A DNA stretch of 64,000 bases from CAYUVA01 sp964448115 [NCBI: uncultured bacterium] (GTDB taxonomy: Bacteria > CAYUVA01). Shown here in pieces: positions 63,897 through 64,000 of the stretch. The stretch is from positions 113,280-177,279 of the forward strand of contig CAYUVA010000001.1 of the NCBI GenBank assembly GCA_964448115.1. Direction: 5' to 3'. The position numbers and the translations under genes are program-made. The stretch's first letter is position 1. Each line of letters starts with the position of its first letter. The notes beneath the pieces were generated by a model. That model did not search any database. It saw nothing but the letters and a program-made list of their open reading frames with translations, and was not told where the DNA came from.

Positions 63897-64000
63897 CTAA
63901 TACTCTAGGATGTTCAGGTATGGCCAGAGAAGGCTATCTCTGCCCCAAATATCATGAGCCACTAGCTCGAAAAGAAAAACCCCCGGCAGCACAGTAAAAT
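63897..64000 (-). CDS. C-terminal fragment of another secreted protein with the shared domain (cut by window edge)
   Basis: The minus strand has an open frame from the window edge to a TAG at 63897-63899. Its 34 visible residues include VLPGVFLFELVAHDIWG followed by RDSLLWPYLNILEY, the same end as the shared domain of the neighbouring proteins (FELVA-D--G--S--WPYL-I). It lies 29 bases upstream of the giant secreted protein gene, in the same direction, so the two probably form a tandem unit. Confidence 0.7.
   Translation of the reverse strand, partial: FTVLPGVFLFELVAHDIWGRDSLLWPYLNILEY

Overview
The window (about 47-50 % GC by eye) comes from a bacterial chromosome. No rRNA, tRNA or CRISPR array was seen. 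The gene set fits a Gram-negative, probably anaerobic or facultative, uncultured lineage: an LpxL/HtrB-like acyltransferase, RseP, a lipoprotein signal, a near-perfect sigma-54 promoter, tandem phosphotransbutyrylase-type genes, B12-binding radical SAM proteins and MeaB. The large secreted proteins with Thr-Pro linkers and a recurring C-terminal domain resemble those of poorly cultured candidate phyla. I cannot name the phylum from sequence alone.

Layout. 1-2.4 kb: the 5' part of an IS256-type transposase at the window edge, then two overlapping phosphate acyl/butyryltransferase genes, one clearly degenerate. 2.6-10.8 kb: a CheY-like regulator, SbcCD, a GAF-PAS-PAS hybrid histidine kinase and a zinc alcohol/butanediol dehydrogenase preceded by a 16-bp palindrome. 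11.2-18.0 kb (+): a gamma-carbonic-anhydrase-like protein overlapping a sirtuin, a membrane protein overlapping a B12-radical SAM protein, a 1016-residue protein with a GlnD-like nucleotidyltransferase core, and a TM2-like protein. 18.0-23 kb (-): dnaK-grpE, a GT2 glycosyltransferase and a secreted protein. 23-28 kb: lipid A-type acyltransferase, an IS1182-like remnant, a HEAT-repeat protein, and rseP with an unusual dxr. 28-32.7 kb: a secreted FN3/Ig protein, hemB and meaB. 32.7-37.8 kb: an HTH-REC regulator; an intergenic region with a sigma-54 promoter and a folded RNA ahead of a purine permease; an AT-rich AlbA_2/ATPase/TPR gene; and a frameshifted MogA/MoaB remnant. 37.8-44.2 kb: a GT39-TPR membrane protein, ybaB-recR, FAH hydrolase and a PLD-VTT fusion. 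44.4-52.7 kb (-): a second B12-radical SAM protein, a phosphodiesterase-like lipoprotein, a DPM1-like GT2, a DUF4388-J-domain-TPR protein and a polytopic membrane protein. 52.7-55.9 kb (-): an ArsR-controlled module (arsR, permease, small thioredoxin, YeeE/YedE) with promoter and operator readable base by base. 56.0-64 kb: large secreted proteins, the last running off the window.

Most noteworthy signals. (1) Upstream of the purine permease, a -24/-12 promoter is placed so that transcription should start a few bases before a roughly 180-nt structured element, closed by a 13-bp stem, with internal hairpins and a competing pairing. I could not match it to a riboswitch class I know. (2) One C-terminal domain, usually ending near WPYL(T/N)I, occurs seven times in four secreted proteins. 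One copy is visible only as a fragment at the right edge. (3) The Dxr and the second Ptb lack residues usually considered essential. (4) Small remnants (IS1182 transposase, MogA/MoaB) and dispersed intergenic repeats mark decayed regions.
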